Assembly: GCF_019049625.1 (NCBI RefSeq)
Contig: NZ_JAFMOY010000124.1
Location: 62,001-126,000, forward strand
Length of the DNA stretch: 64,000 nt
Source: Rahnella ecdela
Lineage (GTDB): Bacteria > Pseudomonadota > Gammaproteobacteria > Enterobacterales > Enterobacteriaceae
Reading direction: 5' to 3'
This document shows, in pieces, positions 63,996 through 64,000 of the stretch. The notes beneath the pieces were generated by a model. The model ran no database searches. It was given only the letters and a program-made list of their open reading frames with translations, and was not told where the DNA came from. Numbering within the stretch: the first letter of the stretch is position 1; each line of letters starts with the position of its first letter. A program made the position numbers and the translations under genes.

Positions 63996-64000
63996 AATGA

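Overview
The window is a chromosomal segment of a member of the Enterobacterales. Gene content and intergenic repeats suggest Yersiniaceae, possibly a Rahnella- or Serratia-like plant or soil bacterium. That is inferred from protein resemblance and synteny; no rRNA or other marker is present. Several blocks keep gene orders known from E. coli: ynfK-mlc-ynfL/ynfM, ydgK-rsxABCDGE-nth, ychO-narLX/narK and rstAB. In E. coli most of these map in the half of the chromosome around the replication terminus. Here they are interleaved with accessory sugar-use and transport clusters. No phage, IS element, CRISPR array, tRNA or rRNA was seen.

Layout. 1-584: 3' end of bcsG (cellulose modification). 1.2-3.3 kb: GntR regulator and uxuA (hexuronate degradation). 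3.7-12.3 kb: complete L-arabinose uptake and regulation (araC, araFGH) and araBA, without araD. 13.1-16.6 kb: ABC importer of the ferric iron/phosphonate class, then an MFS drug exporter. 18.2-22.9 kb: bioD2-like gene, mlc, ynfL, ynfM. 23.3-29.4 kb: six-gene operon joining a GntR regulator, a Cys/Met-metabolism PLP enzyme and a carbohydrate-type ABC importer. 29.7-31.0 kb: FAD monooxygenase behind a near-consensus Fur box. 31.7-40.0 kb: dcuC, a ydgK-like gene, rsxABCDGE and nth. 40.1-42.6 kb: DUF2501-type protein, LysR regulator, esterase. 42.8-48.6 kb: narK, narXL and a ychO-like inverse autotransporter. 49.0-52.8 kb: three-subunit gluconate-2-dehydrogenase-type complex. 53.6-57.1 kb: rstAB and an M32 carboxypeptidase. 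57.2-64.0 kb: alpha-L-rhamnosidase, MFS transporter, AraC regulator, GntR regulator and SDR dehydrogenase.

How the genes fit together. Three catabolic themes (hexuronate, arabinose, rhamnoside) and periplasmic sugar-acid oxidation fit growth on plant cell-wall sugars. dcuC, narK-narXL and the Rsx electron-transfer complex serve anaerobic or redox physiology, and a perfect FNR box lies upstream of narK. Mlc and CRP/AraC sites tie sugar use to global control.

The most unusual signal is non-coding. Five long intergenic elements (about 300-600 bp; 621-1145, 3390-3685, 12465-13063, 22904-23223, 30966-31490) share a mosaic of hairpin modules arranged as an inverted repeat. In several modules the stem sequence differs between copies while pairing and an 8-nt loop are kept, so structure rather than sequence appears to be conserved. 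All five lie directly 3' of a plus-strand gene. I know of no named family that matches them. Two ERIC-type elements are also present.
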